A stretch of DNA of 55,043 nt, from assembly GCA_002361235.1 (NCBI GenBank), contig DESI01000010.1:845-55887 (forward strand), written 5' to 3'. This DNA comes from Porphyromonadaceae bacterium UBA3318 (GTDB lineage Bacteria; Bacteroidota; Bacteroidia; Bacteroidales; Muribaculaceae). Under the pieces are notes generated by a model that was given only the letters and a program-made list of their open reading frames with translations, was not told where the DNA came from and did no database searches. Both the position numbers and the translations under genes were made by a program. Shown piece by piece: positions 16,326 to 24,903 of this stretch (positions within the stretch are counted from its first letter, which is position 1; each line of letters begins with the position of its first letter).

Positions 16326-17840
16326 TCATTCGCCGAGATATTCGGCGCTTATGGTCCAGTTCTCGAGGTCGAATGTCAGACGGTAATTGCCCGGGTCTTC
16401 CACCTGCCACATGTTGGTATGGTCAACGAGATAATCGAACTCGTCGCTTTCCACACCAGTCTTGCTTATCTTGCAGCCATTTGCCACAGGCAGAATGAAC
16501 GGAACGTTCCAGTCTCCGGCCATCGCCGTGGCCTGAAGGGCACCCTGGAAGAGTTTTCCCTCATATACGAAGACATGTTCGGATTTCATCACAAGCGGCG
16601 TCGGAGCACCGATGTCCCAGCTGTTGGGAGTGGCGTCACCCAGGATATAAAGCGTTGACGTTTCAATGGGTCTCTTTCCGGGGTCTCCCAGATATTCCGC
16701 CGAGATTGTCATCTTCTTGGTGTTGATGTCGATCTTGTAGTTGCCGGCAGTTACCACATTCCACTGGTCGTCCGGCTCGGATGTCAATACGACATCGGTC
16801 GCGGTTATGCCGTTTTCAGAAATCTGGCAATCAGGCGACGAAGGCCGGTAGAACGGCGCGCCGAAGTCCTTGACCGTCGTGGCCTTGAACGTTCCCTTGG
16901 AAAGATATCCGGTCCATGTATATTCTCCGTCGATTCCATCTACCGGAGTCAGCTCCGTGGCATTGTCGAGACTCCAGCCTCCGGCCGTGGCGGATCCCAC
17001 GATATAAAGCTTCTCCGGAGCGTATGCTCCCAGATATTCCGCAGAGATGGTCCAGTGCTCAAGGTCGAAGGTCAGACGGTAACGTCCTGCATCCTCTACC
17101 TGCCACATGTTGTTGTGGTTGATGGAATAATTGAACGTTTCCTTGTCTTTCCCCGATTTGCCGATCTTGCTGTCGGCTTCAATCGGAAGTATGAAAGCCG
17201 GAGCCCAGTCGCCGGGTGTAAGCAATGCCTGCAGCGCACCCTCGTTCAGTCCGCCCTCATACACGAATATGAAGTCCGAGATCCTTTCGCAGGGCGTAGG
17301 CGTGTCTATGTTCCACCATGAAGGTGTCGCGTCTCCGATGAGATACAGGTTTTCAGTCTCGATAGGCGTAATCTCGGGTCCGTCGGGTTCACGCAGATAC
17401 TCTGTGCTCATGGTGCGGTGACGCATGTCGAACTCAAGTCTATACACACCGGCCTCTACTATGTTCCATTTGTCGTCCGGGTCCCCGGCGGTCATCTTGA
17501 ACGGAGCGTCGATAATCGGTTCCTTGCCTATTTCCGTTCCTCCCGTCAGAGGACGGATGAAAGGGTCGTTCCAGCTGCCGGTAGTGATGCAGAGTTTCAT
17601 TTCTCCGACATTCATGTTGCCCTCCCACGTAAACACAAGAGGGTCCTCGTCCGATGCAACAAGGGGCGTGGGGGAATTTATGTCCCATCCCTTGGGCGTG
17701 GCATCCCCGACCATATAAAGAACCGATGTCTTTATAGGAAGGTCTTCTTCTATTATCACCAAATCTTTCGCCCCCTCGCAGCCCCCGAGCGTCAAGAGCA
17801 GGAGTACGGACAGTAAACTGAATATATTCTTTAACTTCAT
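16326..17840 (-). CDS. SusE/SusF-like surface lipoprotein with four tandem repeats
   Basis: 504 residues, lipobox LTLGGC near residue 20. Four repeats of about 110 residues start LYMVGDATPKGWDINSPT, LYLIGDATPSWWNIDTPT, LYIVGSATAGGWSLDNAT and LYILGDATPNSWDIGAPT. Each contains an F-V-Y-E-G strand and ends YRLTFDLE-x-WTISAEYLG or similar. Repeats 2 and 4 are nearly identical in places (NMWQVEDAG, GDW-P-FILP), which suggests recent duplication. By analogy with SusE/F each repeat is a carbohydrate-binding module displayed outside the cell. It lies 75 nt after susD, in the usual place for this gene. Confidence 0.88.
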   Translation of the reverse strand: MKLKNIFSLLSVLLLLTLGGCEGAKDLVIIEEDLPIKTSVLYMVGDATPKGWDINSPTPLVASDEDPLVFTWEGNMNVGEMKLCITTGSWNDPFIRPLTGGTEIGKEPIIDAPFKMTAGDPDDKWNIVEAGVYRLEFDMRHRTMSTEYLREPDGPEITPIETENLYLIGDATPSWWNIDTPTPCERISDFIFVYEGGLNEGALQALLTPGDWAPAFILPIEADSKIGKSGKDKETFNYSINHNNMWQVEDAGRYRLTFDLEHWTISAEYLGAYAPEKLYIVGSATAGGWSLDNATELTPVDGIDGEYTWTGYLSKGTFKATTVKDFGAPFYRPSSPDCQISENGITATDVVLTSEPDDQWNVVTAGNYKIDINTKKMTISAEYLGDPGKRPIETSTLYILGDATPNSWDIGAPTPLVMKSEHVFVYEGKLFQGALQATAMAGDWNVPFILPVANGCKISKTGVESDEFDYLVDHTNMWQVEDPGNYRLTFDLENWTISAEYLGE

Positions 17841-17884
17841 AAGTCTTTATCGATTAATTAGTGAGAAGTTGTTTCAGGCTTCTT

Positions 17885-17898
17885 CCCGGCATGCCGGG
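17885..17898 (-). repeat. GC-rich palindrome between susD and the SusE/F gene
   Basis: CCCGGCATGCCGGG is a perfect 14-bp palindrome, flanked by AGGC and GCCT that extend the stem imperfectly. It sits in the 75-nt gap and could form an RNA stem that sets the expression ratio of susCD to downstream genes. It is not followed by a U tract. Confidence 0.5.
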
Positions 17899-17915
17899 AG
17901 GCCTGTTCAGCACGA

Positions 17916-19643
17916 TTATCTGCCGTATCCCGGATTCTGCTCCAGCAGGGAGTTGGAGTTGAGAATGGAGCGGACTATGGGGAATATCGCCGTATGGCTG
18001 TCGGCATCCGGAGTCTTGTCCCACCAGCGTCCGGTATTGAATTTTCCGAAACGCACCAGGTCTATCCGTCGCCGGCTTTCGGCAAAGAATTCCCTGCCCC
18101 ATTCGGCCAGCATCTCGTTCTCGTCGAACTTCGCCTTTCCTTCGGGAGCGTACAGCACGTTATCGAGGTTCTCGGCCGGATAATTACGACGTCTTACGGT
18201 ATTCAGCAGCCGCGCGGCTCCTGTTTTGTCGCCCGCACGCATCTTGCATTCGGCCAGCGAATAAATAATCTCCGGAAGGCGGATCTCCGTATAATCGCTC
18301 TCCACCTGATTCGGATCGCCATCAGCCAACAAAGGATACTTCACGAAATGCCAGCCGGAATTATGGTCGCCGTTACGCAAAGTGCTGGTCTTGTCGCCGG
18401 GCCATTTGTCGGGATCAAGGCCCTGGAACTTGCCCACGGCATCGCGGATATACAGGTCGTATGGAAGCTCGGGAGCACGCAGACGCGTTATGTTGCCGGA
18501 GTTGTCCTTATATTCAAGATAACCGTAGAGGAACATACCCTCGCGGCGGCTGTCGCCGGTATTGGTATAGAACTTCATACGCTCGTCGCCGGGATACTTC
18601 CTGAAATTCTGTACGGGCATTCCGAGTTCGTAATCATACAGATTGCCGTCCAGGTCATAGCTTGGTGAAGCGGCATACTTGCAGTTATGATGGATGCCGG
18701 ACTTGTTATCGTCCAGGAACCACGCCGCATTGGCGGGAACCGTCCAGGCGTAGGTGTTGTAATCGTAGTGCCAGTGCGAATATCCCTTCGCACCCGGGAA
18801 CCCGAAGATCACTTCGTCGCAATTGTCGTTGTCATAATCGAAGGCTGCGTCCCAACGGTCGGCCAAGGCATAGTCACCATACTTGTTGTCAAGGATATCC
18901 TGGGCTACCTTGGCGCAATCCTCATATCGGGGCTGTCCCGTATATACTTCGGCATTCAGATACAGACGCACCAGCAGAGACGCGGCCGCGGCCTGTGTCC
19001 ATTGTCCCTGAATCTGGGCGTTGGTGCCCAGACCGTTTTTCTTTATAAGCAGTCCGAGATTGTCCTTAAGCTCACTCTCTATGAACTTGAATACATCTTC
19101 GGGAGCCGCCTGGGGATTATTGGGCCGGTCACTGAAGGTCGTGACCAGCGGCACATTGCGGAACTCGTCAAGCAGCCTTATATAGAACCATGCACGGAGT
19201 ATGCGGCATTGCGCCGTCAGATTGTGGAACTCAGCCTCGCTGAAACCGAATTGCTCGGGAGTGAACCGGCTTAAATCCTCGATAACCAGATTACACTGCA
19301 TGATTCCCTGGAAACAGCCGTTCCATTCATCCCTGGCCTCGACGAAGTCGTCTACGGTCCATGTATGATAATGCAGGCGTTCCCAGCATCCTCCGTCATA
19401 AAACCAGCCGTCGCGTGTGGGCGTGATGAGCTGGTCCGCGGGAAGCTCGTTCAGTATATGACGGTTGCATATACTCCAGTATGCGTGTTCGAAGGGTCGG
19501 AACACGGCCCGGACCACATCCATCTTTGTATTGTAATAATTTTCCGAACCCACCTGGTCGTAGAGAGTCTCGTCGAGGTTGGTGCAACCTCCCAGGACCA
19601 GCACTGACGCAGTGGCTATCACGATATGTTTCAGAAATTTCAT
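17916..19643 (-). CDS. SusD/RagB family nutrient-binding outer membrane lipoprotein
   Basis: 575 residues. Signal with lipobox VLGGC (about C19). The TPR-rich N-terminal half has CRILRAWFYIRLLDEFRNVPLV, the standard SusD signature, and the C-terminal part has YTEIRLPEIIYSLAECKMRAG and a conserved LVRFGKF segment. It binds the glycan and closes over the SusC transporter. It starts 19 nt after susC, as expected for a coupled susCD pair. Confidence 0.95.
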   Translation of the reverse strand: MKFLKHIVIATASVLVLGGCTNLDETLYDQVGSENYYNTKMDVVRAVFRPFEHAYWSICNRHILNELPADQLITPTRDGWFYDGGCWERLHYHTWTVDDFVEARDEWNGCFQGIMQCNLVIEDLSRFTPEQFGFSEAEFHNLTAQCRILRAWFYIRLLDEFRNVPLVTTFSDRPNNPQAAPEDVFKFIESELKDNLGLLIKKNGLGTNAQIQGQWTQAAAASLLVRLYLNAEVYTGQPRYEDCAKVAQDILDNKYGDYALADRWDAAFDYDNDNCDEVIFGFPGAKGYSHWHYDYNTYAWTVPANAAWFLDDNKSGIHHNCKYAASPSYDLDGNLYDYELGMPVQNFRKYPGDERMKFYTNTGDSRREGMFLYGYLEYKDNSGNITRLRAPELPYDLYIRDAVGKFQGLDPDKWPGDKTSTLRNGDHNSGWHFVKYPLLADGDPNQVESDYTEIRLPEIIYSLAECKMRAGDKTGAARLLNTVRRRNYPAENLDNVLYAPEGKAKFDENEMLAEWGREFFAESRRRIDLVRFGKFNTGRWWDKTPDADSHTAIFPIVRSILNSNSLLEQNPGYGR

Positions 19644-19662
19644 GTCTTAGTTGTTTTTGCTG

Positions 19663-22600
19663 TTAGAAATCAACCTGAAGACCCACGATGAACTGACGCG
19701 TCGAGGGGTAATAACTCCGGTCGCCCTGAGCTCCGGGCTGCAGGCCGTTGACCTGATAGGTGGATGGATCGACTCCGGTGAATTTTGTGAGCGTGAACAC
19801 ATTGTTGACTGTGCCGTATACCCTCACCTTGTCTATGAAGCGGCATTGGGGCAGGCGCAGCGTATAACCAAGCGTTATCATGTCAAGCTTGAAATAGTCG
19901 CCGTTTTCAAGGAAATAGTCACTCACTACCGGAGCGGAGTATGGCGATACGTCGAAATTCTTGCCGTATGCCTTTGTCAGCATATTACCGTTGAAGTTGC
20001 GGGTGCCGTAATAAAAATCATGAATGTTGAAAATCTGGAAACCGAAAGCTCCACGGAAGAACAGCGATAAATCGAAATTGCGGTAACGGAAGTTATGTGT
20101 CGTCGACATGGTGAATTTCGGCATTCCGTTTCCAACCACACGACGGTCTTCTTCAGTGGCCATCGACGCACTGATCATCTCTCCGTTCTTATCATATACC
20201 ACCCATTCGCCGTTGCGGTCGATGCCGGCATATTTCCACATGTAGAAATTGCCTATAGGCTTACCCTTCTCGATGCGCTGCAGGTAATAGTACGGATACG
20301 GATTCACTGTCTCGCAGACGCTGTAATAATCCTGTCCGACATATTCAGAATTACTGAATTTCACGAACTTATTGCTCATCGTGCTTCCAATCACACTGAA
20401 ATTGTATGAAAAATCCCCGGTCTCCACCACATTGAAGTTAAGGTCGAATTCAAATCCGGTGTTTTTCATCGTTCCCACATTCACGAATGTCTCGCCATGG
20501 ATGTTCGGTGGCACCGACACCGTATAATTCCCGAGCAGATCCTGCTGCCTGCGGTTGAAATAGTTCAGCGAGCCATAGATGCGATTGTCGAGCAATGAGA
20601 AATCAAGACCGATATTCCAGTTCTTTCCCTTTTCCCAATGGAGGTCGGGATTCACGTTCTTGCCGGGTCCCCATACCTGTATATATTTTCCGTTATAGTA
20701 ATAGTATCCGAATCCGCTCATGGTGTTTATCGACAGATAGCTGTCGAAATCCTGATTGCCGGTGACTCCATAGTCGGCCCTTAGCTTCAGGTCGTTTATC
20801 CATGTGATGTCCTTCATGAATTCCTCCTGCGAGATGCGCCATCCTACGGAAACGGCGGGGAAATTACCCCATTTATGATTCATACCGAATTTCGAGGAAC
20901 CTTCATGACGCAGGGACGCGGTGACAAGATATTTGCCGTCGTAATCATAGCTCAGTCGGCCGAAGAAGGAGATAAGTTTCGAATCGTTCTTATAGCTGCC
21001 CATCAGCACCTCGCCTTCCTCCTTGGCCCATAGGCCGGATCCGAGATTGTCCGCACCGAGACCATCGTTGGGGAAATCTCGGTTCTCGGCATTAAAGCCG
21101 GAAGTCTGGGAATACTGATAGGAATATCCTATCATGGCCTTCAGATTGTGTTTGTCCGCAAAACATGCGCTGTAATTTGTGAGCCATTCCAGAATGTACT
21201 GATGACTTTTGTTGTATGAGCGCGAAGCGACACCCTCGTGTCCGCTGTTCAGACATGCCGTGCTGGTAGACGGAACGAACGAAGTGTTGTCGTTGCTGTA
21301 ATGATGACTCGCAAACATAATCTGGGTGGACAGATTCTGTCCGGTCGTCTCGTTCCTGTAAAACAACGGAAGCAGGTTGAGTTTCAGCGATCCGTCCATG
21401 TCCAGCAGTCTGTCGTCGCCATGGCTTTTCTCCAGCTTCTGTCTCTCCACAGGGTTGCTGCCGGCAATCTGCCCGAAGAAATTATAATATTGCGAGGGAT
21501 TGTTGGGATCCATCAGAGGGGTGGTCGGATTGGCCTCAATGGCGTCCTTGAACACTCCCCAGTCGGCATTGTCACGCGATATGACGCGCGGCGCCACATT
21601 GAGGTCAATCGTGAATAGATCTCCCTTGGTGGAATGATGCACCGACGCACGCGCTCCATACTCGCGTCTGCCCGAACGCAGGTCTATTCCGTTCGCATCG
21701 CGATAGTCGGCACTTACCCGGTAATTGCTTCTTTCATTACCGCCGCTTACCGAGAGCGTATGTTTCATAGTGAATCCCGTGCGCGACACGGCGTCAAGCC
21801 AGTCGACATTTCCGCCGATGTCCACTCCGGGATCTCCCCAGCCAAGACGGATCTCGCGGAAATCCTGCGCGCTCATCATGTCCAGCTCTTTCTTCATCAC
21901 ATCCCATGACAGTGTACAGGAATAAGATGTGTGCGTCTTTCCGTCGCGCGCACCCTTTTTGGTCGTAACCACGACGACTCCATTGGATCCACGGGTTCCA
22001 TATATGGCCGATGCGGCGCCGTCCTTCAGGATGTCAAACGATGCGATGTCGTTGGGACTGACGTTCGTAAGGTCTCCGCCCGGCACTCCGTCGATGACAA
22101 TCAACGGTCCGAGACCCGCGGAACGCGAGGAGACGCCGCGAATCTGGATACTGGCCTGATTATTCGGGTCACCCGCACCCGTGTTGGTAATGGATACGCC
22201 CGGCACCTTGCCTTGTATCAGCATCTTGGGATCAAGTGAACTTACGGACAGAAAGTCCTTTTCGCCGACATGGCTTATGGCGGATGTCAGTTCCTTCTTG
22301 TCCATGGTGCCATAACCGATCACCACGACTTCGTTAAGGACATTGGCGCCCTCGCTCATGACGACGTCCAACTCCCCCGCTCCGTTCACCTTTTTTGAAA
22401 CAGGATCATAGCCGACGTAAGAATATTTCAGACTGGATCCGACCGGAACGTCAATCTCATACTTGCCGTCAACATCTGTGGCGGCTCCTTTCATGGTTCC
22501 CTTGTCCATCACCGTGACTCCGATCAACGGCTCTCCGGCCTCATCACGCACATATCCGGTCACATGCACCGTCTCGCCTTTCTTGTCCTTTGATTCAGCA

Positions 22601-22968
22601 ATCTTGCCGGCTTTAGGCTTGGCGGCGCCTCCTTTGGTCAGTACTATCTGCTTCTTGTTGATGCGATAGCTGATGCCACTGCTGTCGAATAGTTTGTCAA
22701 GCACAGCCGTCAGCGGCTCGTTCGTGACGTTCAGGCTTACCTTGGAATTGACGTTCACGGCATCCTTGCTGTAGAAGAACCGATAGTCGGTCTGCTGCTC
22801 GATTTTTTTCAAGACAGTCTGCATCGGCACACCGCTTACATTGATGGTGATGTTGCCATTTCTCGCATACGACGGAAACGCTATCATCAGCATCACGAAA
22901 CTCAATATAAGAGCCTTGATGCCGTAACGCAATTCCCGACGAGGCGTTCGTTTAGTTAGTTCGTCCAT
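19663..22968 (-). CDS. SusC/RagA TonB-dependent transporter with N-terminal STN signalling domain
   Basis: 1101 residues. Signal peptide at about residues 18-36; STN domain at about 38-112 (ITINVSGVPMQTVLKKIEQQ to ISYRINKKQIVLTKG); carboxypeptidase-like beta domain at about 130-215 (VTGYVRDEAGEPLIGVTV); then plug (VVVIGYGTMDKKELTSAISHV, IRGVSS) and outer-membrane barrel. The STN domain marks it as a transporter that signals to a FecR-type anti-sigma factor, and such a pair is encoded divergently 297 bases upstream. It probably imports oligosaccharides using TonB energy. Three 18-bp direct repeats precede its start. Confidence 0.95.
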   Translation of the reverse strand: MDELTKRTPRRELRYGIKALILSFVMLMIAFPSYARNGNITINVSGVPMQTVLKKIEQQTDYRFFYSKDAVNVNSKVSLNVTNEPLTAVLDKLFDSSGISYRINKKQIVLTKGGAAKPKAGKIAESKDKKGETVHVTGYVRDEAGEPLIGVTVMDKGTMKGAATDVDGKYEIDVPVGSSLKYSYVGYDPVSKKVNGAGELDVVMSEGANVLNEVVVIGYGTMDKKELTSAISHVGEKDFLSVSSLDPKMLIQGKVPGVSITNTGAGDPNNQASIQIRGVSSRSAGLGPLIVIDGVPGGDLTNVSPNDIASFDILKDGAASAIYGTRGSNGVVVVTTKKGARDGKTHTSYSCTLSWDVMKKELDMMSAQDFREIRLGWGDPGVDIGGNVDWLDAVSRTGFTMKHTLSVSGGNERSNYRVSADYRDANGIDLRSGRREYGARASVHHSTKGDLFTIDLNVAPRVISRDNADWGVFKDAIEANPTTPLMDPNNPSQYYNFFGQIAGSNPVERQKLEKSHGDDRLLDMDGSLKLNLLPLFYRNETTGQNLSTQIMFASHHYSNDNTSFVPSTSTACLNSGHEGVASRSYNKSHQYILEWLTNYSACFADKHNLKAMIGYSYQYSQTSGFNAENRDFPNDGLGADNLGSGLWAKEEGEVLMGSYKNDSKLISFFGRLSYDYDGKYLVTASLRHEGSSKFGMNHKWGNFPAVSVGWRISQEEFMKDITWINDLKLRADYGVTGNQDFDSYLSINTMSGFGYYYYNGKYIQVWGPGKNVNPDLHWEKGKNWNIGLDFSLLDNRIYGSLNYFNRRQQDLLGNYTVSVPPNIHGETFVNVGTMKNTGFEFDLNFNVVETGDFSYNFSVIGSTMSNKFVKFSNSEYVGQDYYSVCETVNPYPYYYLQRIEKGKPIGNFYMWKYAGIDRNGEWVVYDKNGEMISASMATEEDRRVVGNGMPKFTMSTTHNFRYRNFDLSLFFRGAFGFQIFNIHDFYYGTRNFNGNMLTKAYGKNFDVSPYSAPVVSDYFLENGDYFKLDMITLGYTLRLPQCRFIDKVRVYGTVNNVFTLTKFTGVDPSTYQVNGLQPGAQGDRSYYPSTRQFIVGLQVDF

Positions 22969-23010
22969 ACTTATTATTATTGTTATTGTTGGTCTCGATT
23001 TGAACCAGGC

Positions 23011-23085
23011 GTGCGTCCTTACATGGTATTTTTTCCTGTGTGTCTTTACTTGGTATCAATACCTTCCGTGCGTCTTTACATGGTA
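23011..23085. repeat. Three 18-bp direct repeats upstream of susC
   Basis: Copies of GTGCGTCTTTACATGGTA lie at 23011-23028, 23038-23055 and 23068-23085, with one, two and zero differences from that sequence. Start-to-start spacings are 27 and 30 bp. They lie 43-117 bases upstream of the susC start codon in the divergent region, where an operator or ECF-sigma promoter would be. The whole gap 22969-23264 also holds a palindrome TGTAGG-AATATG-CCTACA (23097-23114), an A/T-rich tract and the sigma-factor promoter. Confidence 0.75.
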
Positions 23086-23195
23086 CAAAATCAGTCTGTA
23101 GGAATATGCCTACATTTTAATGACACCATCGGCCCGATTTCCCACACACCTTTTTTAATATTTTTTTAATTTCTTTAAAATTTTATCCGAATGTG

Positions 23196-23226
23196 TTGTG
23201 TGATAGGATTTTATTTTATAACTTCG
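23196..23226 (+). promoter_or_regulatory. Probable primary-sigma promoter of the ECF sigma gene
   Basis: TTG at 23196-23198, 20 nt, then TAACTTCG at 23219-23226, one mismatch from the Bacteroidota -7 element TAnnTTTG. The start codon at 23265 would leave a leader of about 30 nt. Confidence 0.55.
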
Positions 23227-23264
23227 CGACGAATCCGGAGGATTTACCCAACATTCCACATACC

Positions 23265-23858
23265 ATGTCTATTCCAGGTGAAGAATATAAAGATGAGAAA
23301 TTACTTGTGGCTGCCCTGCGACTGGACAGTCACGAAGCCTTCATCAGAATATTCCGACAATATTACAGCAATCTTGTTTTGTTCGCCGGTCAGTTCATCC
23401 CCGACCGGCTGACATGCGAGGATATAGTACAGAACGTGTACCTTAAGCTATGGCAGGAACGCCGGCAGCTTGAGGTTCATTCTTCGTTACGCTCGTTCCT
23501 GACGGTTCAGGTTCAGAACCAATGCCTAAACCATCTGAGGCATAACAAGGTCAAGGCCAGGTATCAGTCCGAACTCCAGGTCGCGCTCCTGTCTCTGTCG
23601 CCGGAAGAACATATTTTCTATTCCGAACTGAACGATGCCTTCGACAGCGCTCTTGCGCGAATGGATCCGGTGCTCAGGGAGACCCTCTTGCTGAGCCGCG
23701 ATGAAAAGCTTAAACATTCCGAAATAGCCGGAAGACTCAATGTATCGGTCCGGACGGTCGAAAACCGTATCAGCAAGGCCATGAAATTCCTGAGAAACAA
23801 TCTCCGCGACTTTAAATACCTGATACCTCTGTTTCTCCTTTTCCAAGATTCCCTATAA
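23265..23858 (+). CDS. FecI-like ECF RNA polymerase sigma factor
   Basis: 197 residues from ATG 23265; the frame is open upstream to 23193, but that stretch overlaps the promoter and would add unconserved residues. Region 2 is seen in AFIRIFRQYYSNLVLFAGQF and CEDIVQNVYLKLWQER. Region 4, near residues 135-180, reads LLSRDEKLKHSEIAGRLNVS then VRTVENRISKAM, a helix-turn-helix. fecR follows after 14 nt, and an STN-containing susC is divergent, so this factor likely switches on the glycan locus. Confidence 0.92.
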   Translation: MSIPGEEYKDEKLLVAALRLDSHEAFIRIFRQYYSNLVLFAGQFIPDRLTCEDIVQNVYLKLWQERRQLEVHSSLRSFLTVQVQNQCLNHLRHNKVKARYQSELQVALLSLSPEEHIFYSELNDAFDSALARMDPVLRETLLLSRDEKLKHSEIAGRLNVSVRTVENRISKAMKFLRNNLRDFKYLIPLFLLFQDSL

Positions 23859-23872
23859 ACATCCCCGAAATT

Positions 23873-24901
23873 ATGACAGACAATAATAACCCGATAGACA
23901 TAGACACTCTGATAGCCCGGTACTTCTCCGGGGAAGTTTCCGAACCGGAACTCGCCTATCTGATAGAATGGATCAAGGAATCCGATGATAACCGGAAATA
24001 TTTCTTTGAGCTCCAGGATATCTGGCACGGGCTGAATCCGTCGTTTGAGGCCCTCGATATAGATTTGCAGGATGCGGAGGAGAAAATACTTGTCAAATCC
24101 GGACTTCGCAAAAAGAGTCCGTCATGGATCAAGGGATTCATGAAGCTTTGGTCGCGTATCGCCGCCGTCCTGCTGCTGCCGTTGATTCTGTTAGTGGTCT
24201 ACAAGTATGTCGTACCCGGCAACCGTTTGGATTCCATACGGGAGATCTCCACCACATACGGATGCTCGATGAAGACCACGCTGCCTGACGGCTCGGTAGT
24301 ATGGCTCAACGCCAACAGCACACTGAAATATCCGTCCGAGTTCAAGGCAAAACACCGTGACGTTGACCTTAAGGGCGAAGCATATTTTGACGTTCATTCC
24401 GACGCCAGGCATCCTTTTGTAGTTCACGCATCGGGACTCAACGTCGAAGCGACCGGGACCGAATTCAATGTAAACTCATACGGCACTGGGACCACGTCCG
24501 TTACGTTGGTAAACGGTAATGTCAACGTAGGCATCGACGGCAACGGCAAGCATTATGAAATGGTTCCGGGCGATTACCTGAAACTTCACGACGGGAAAGT
24601 AAATATCAGGAAAGGATGCGATACGGAGAAATACTGTTCGTGGCGCAACGGCGTCCTGCTGTTCGACGATGACACGCTTCAGGAAATATGCGATCGTCTG
24701 GAGCAGATATATGATGTCCGTTTCGATATTACCGACCCGAATGTGGCCGCTTCAAGATACTGTATGACACTCCGGGGCGAGAACATCAAAGAAATCATGG
24801 AGCTTCTGGAACTCAGCGCCCCTATCCGCTGCACATCCTCCACTGAAAATTCCAATGATTCCGTACCCTCAACCCAGATTATCACCATTGCCTCTATCTG
24901 A
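23873..24901 (+). CDS. FecR-like anti-sigma factor
   Basis: 342 residues. A cytoplasmic N-terminal part (DIDTLIARYFSGEVSEPELA) would hold the sigma factor. One membrane helix lies near residues 88-106 (AAVLLLPLILLVVYKYVV). The periplasmic FecR domain follows (TTLPDGSVVWLNANSTLKYP, GEAYFDVHSDARHPFVVH, VEATGTEFNV), then a C-terminal DUF4974-like domain (LLFDDDTLQEICDRLEQIYD) that should contact the SusC STN domain. It is cotranscribed with the sigma gene and its stop lies 2 nt before the beta-lactamase start. Confidence 0.92.
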   Translation: MTDNNNPIDIDTLIARYFSGEVSEPELAYLIEWIKESDDNRKYFFELQDIWHGLNPSFEALDIDLQDAEEKILVKSGLRKKSPSWIKGFMKLWSRIAAVLLLPLILLVVYKYVVPGNRLDSIREISTTYGCSMKTTLPDGSVVWLNANSTLKYPSEFKAKHRDVDLKGEAYFDVHSDARHPFVVHASGLNVEATGTEFNVNSYGTGTTSVTLVNGNVNVGIDGNGKHYEMVPGDYLKLHDGKVNIRKGCDTEKYCSWRNGVLLFDDDTLQEICDRLEQIYDVRFDITDPNVAASRYCMTLRGENIKEIMELLELSAPIRCTSSTENSNDSVPSTQIITIASI

Positions 24902-24903
24902 AT

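Noticed and set aside
23011..23085. Three repeats considered as a small CRISPR array
   Set aside because: The repeats are only 18 bp with 9-12 bp spacers, vary in sequence and have no cas genes nearby; a regulatory array fits better.
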